Made by a program: the position numbers and the translations under genes | NCBI GenBank assembly: GCA_037140715.1 | Contig: JBAXDX010000038.1 | Span: 1-25,807 of the forward strand | DNA length: 25,807 nt | Direction of reading: 5' to 3' | From: JAUZPB01 sp037140715 | GTDB taxonomy: Bacteria; Bacteroidota; Ignavibacteria; Ignavibacteriales; SURF-24 | In this document: positions 25,413-25,807 of the stretch, one piece after another | How the letters are laid out: each line of letters starts with the position of its first letter | Numbering within the stretch: position 1 is the first letter of the stretch | Notes under the pieces: model-generated | Told to the model about the DNA's origin: nothing | The model's input: the letters and a program-made list of their open reading frames with translations, nothing else | Databases searched by the model: none

Positions 25413-25440
25413 TAAAAGACCCCGATTAAATCGGGGCTTT
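25413..25440 (-). terminator. Terminator for tRNA-Leu (minus strand)
   Basis: The palindrome CCCCGAT/ATCGGGG (25420-25436) is flanked by AAAAG on one side and CTTTT on the other, so it can work in both directions. It lies just downstream of the minus-strand tRNA gene. Confidence 0.7.
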
Positions 25441-25447
25441 TGCAATG

Positions 25448-25533
25448 TACCGGAGGCCGGACTCGAACCGGCACCTGGTGTAAGCCAGACTGGATTTTGA
25501 GTCCAGCGCGTCTACCAATTCCGCCACTTCGGC
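25448..25533 (-). tRNA. tRNA-Leu (anticodon CAA)
   Basis: An 86-nt class II tRNA: 5' GCCGAAG, D-arm with GGTAGACGC, anticodon stem CTGGA/TCCAG with loop CTCAAAA giving anticodon CAA (reads UUG), long variable arm CTGGCTTACACCAG, T-arm GCCGG-TTCGAGT-CCGGC, 3' acceptor CTCCGGT and discriminator A as expected for leucine. The acceptor stem has an A5-C68 mismatch and a G1-U72 wobble. CCA is not encoded. Confidence 0.93.
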
Positions 25534-25544
25534 AACTAACGTAA

Positions 25545-25575
25545 CAAAAATACACCAAAATGTCTTTACCCGCAA
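25545..25575 (-). promoter_or_regulatory. Bacteroidota-type promoter of tRNA-Leu
   Basis: On the minus strand TATTTTTG (25552-25545) matches TAnnTTTG exactly, and TTG (25575-25573) lies 20 bases upstream, close to the usual -33/-7 spacing. Transcription would begin a few bases before the tRNA 5' end. Confidence 0.55.
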
Positions 25576-25635
25576 TAGAAATTAACAGGAAAGTTTACCG
25601 CCTGCCCGGTACGGGTTATAAAGTTTAATTCCCTC

Positions 25636-25806
25636 TTATTTCATCTCCAAATCAAGCTGAAAAATTGGACGAATATCAATTGGAATGGAGGAGAGTTTTG
25701 CTCTGAGTTTTTCCATCGATGGCGAATTAACGGCATACTCAGCTATCAGCGCCCTAGGAGCCTGTCCGACAATTCAATATTCCGCAAATATTGCCAAGAC
25801 GGCCTG
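25636..25806 (-). pseudogene. Partial minus-strand ORF with an in-frame stop, cut by the window edge
   Basis: The minus-strand frame entering at 25806 reads QAVLAIFAEY, then TGA, then 45 open codons (start IVGQAPRALIAEYAVNSP, end IFQLDLEMK) to TAA at 25638-25636. No ATG, GTG or TTG follows the internal TGA until MEKLRAKL, so the longer open part cannot begin independently by a standard start. Either the gene is broken, or the upstream gene uses another frame (RPSWQYLRNIELSDRLLGR also reads well) and ends nearby. Family not recognised. Confidence 0.35.
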
Positions 25807-25807
25807 A

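Noticed and set aside
25340..25558. 72-aa minus-strand ORF over the tRNA-Leu
   Set aside because: It is the translation of the tRNA gene itself, a common false call.

Overview
The window looks like a chromosomal segment of an AT-rich, Gram-negative, anaerobic or facultatively anaerobic member of the Bacteroidota/Ignavibacteriota group. This is inferred from gene content (long homodimer-type pyruvate:ferredoxin oxidoreductase, a FnIII-repeat lipoprotein, a Bacteroidota-like 218-aa orphan family) and from two promoter-like elements of the Bacteroidota TAnnTTTG type. Neither tRNA gene encodes CCA. No marker gene in the window fixes the genus.

Layout. 1-578: tail of a partial ORF, then terminal repeats resembling the end of an IS21-like insertion sequence. 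579-3228: a small orphan protein and a RecD2-type helicase closed by a strong terminator. 3486-3558: tRNA-Ala(CGC). 3822-5515: an MBL-fold hydrolase convergent with an orphan helical protein, sharing a long hairpin between them. 5516-6087: a non-coding tandem duplication of 169 bp, each copy holding a nested hairpin. 6088-8732: a phage-type metallopeptidase-domain protein and a GAF-containing chemotaxis receptor.

9093-19510 is the most distinctive part. A separately terminated SGNH hydrolase/acyltransferase gene is followed by a good sigma-54 (-24/-12) promoter candidate. Then come five tightly spaced co-directional genes: a processive membrane GT2 polysaccharide synthase, a one-TM Pro/Gln-rich protein, a membrane-anchored GATase-like plus polysaccharide-deacetylase-like protein that has lost its metal and catalytic residues, a FnIII-repeat lipoprotein, and a cytoplasmic multi-PAS hybrid kinase with a degenerate ATP-binding domain but an intact receiver. 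I read this as an exopolysaccharide synthesis/export locus with its own sensory pseudokinase. The role of each part is inference from domains and order; the polymer is unknown.

19511-20523 is a 1-kb non-coding stretch with an inverted repeat and four 42-bp tandem repeats carrying embedded palindromes. 20524-25239 holds PFOR (pyruvate to acetyl-CoA, CO2 and reduced ferredoxin) and a dihydroorotate-dehydrogenase-like flavoprotein lacking the usual catalytic Cys region. The window ends with tRNA-Leu(CAA) on the minus strand and a partial, possibly broken minus-strand ORF.
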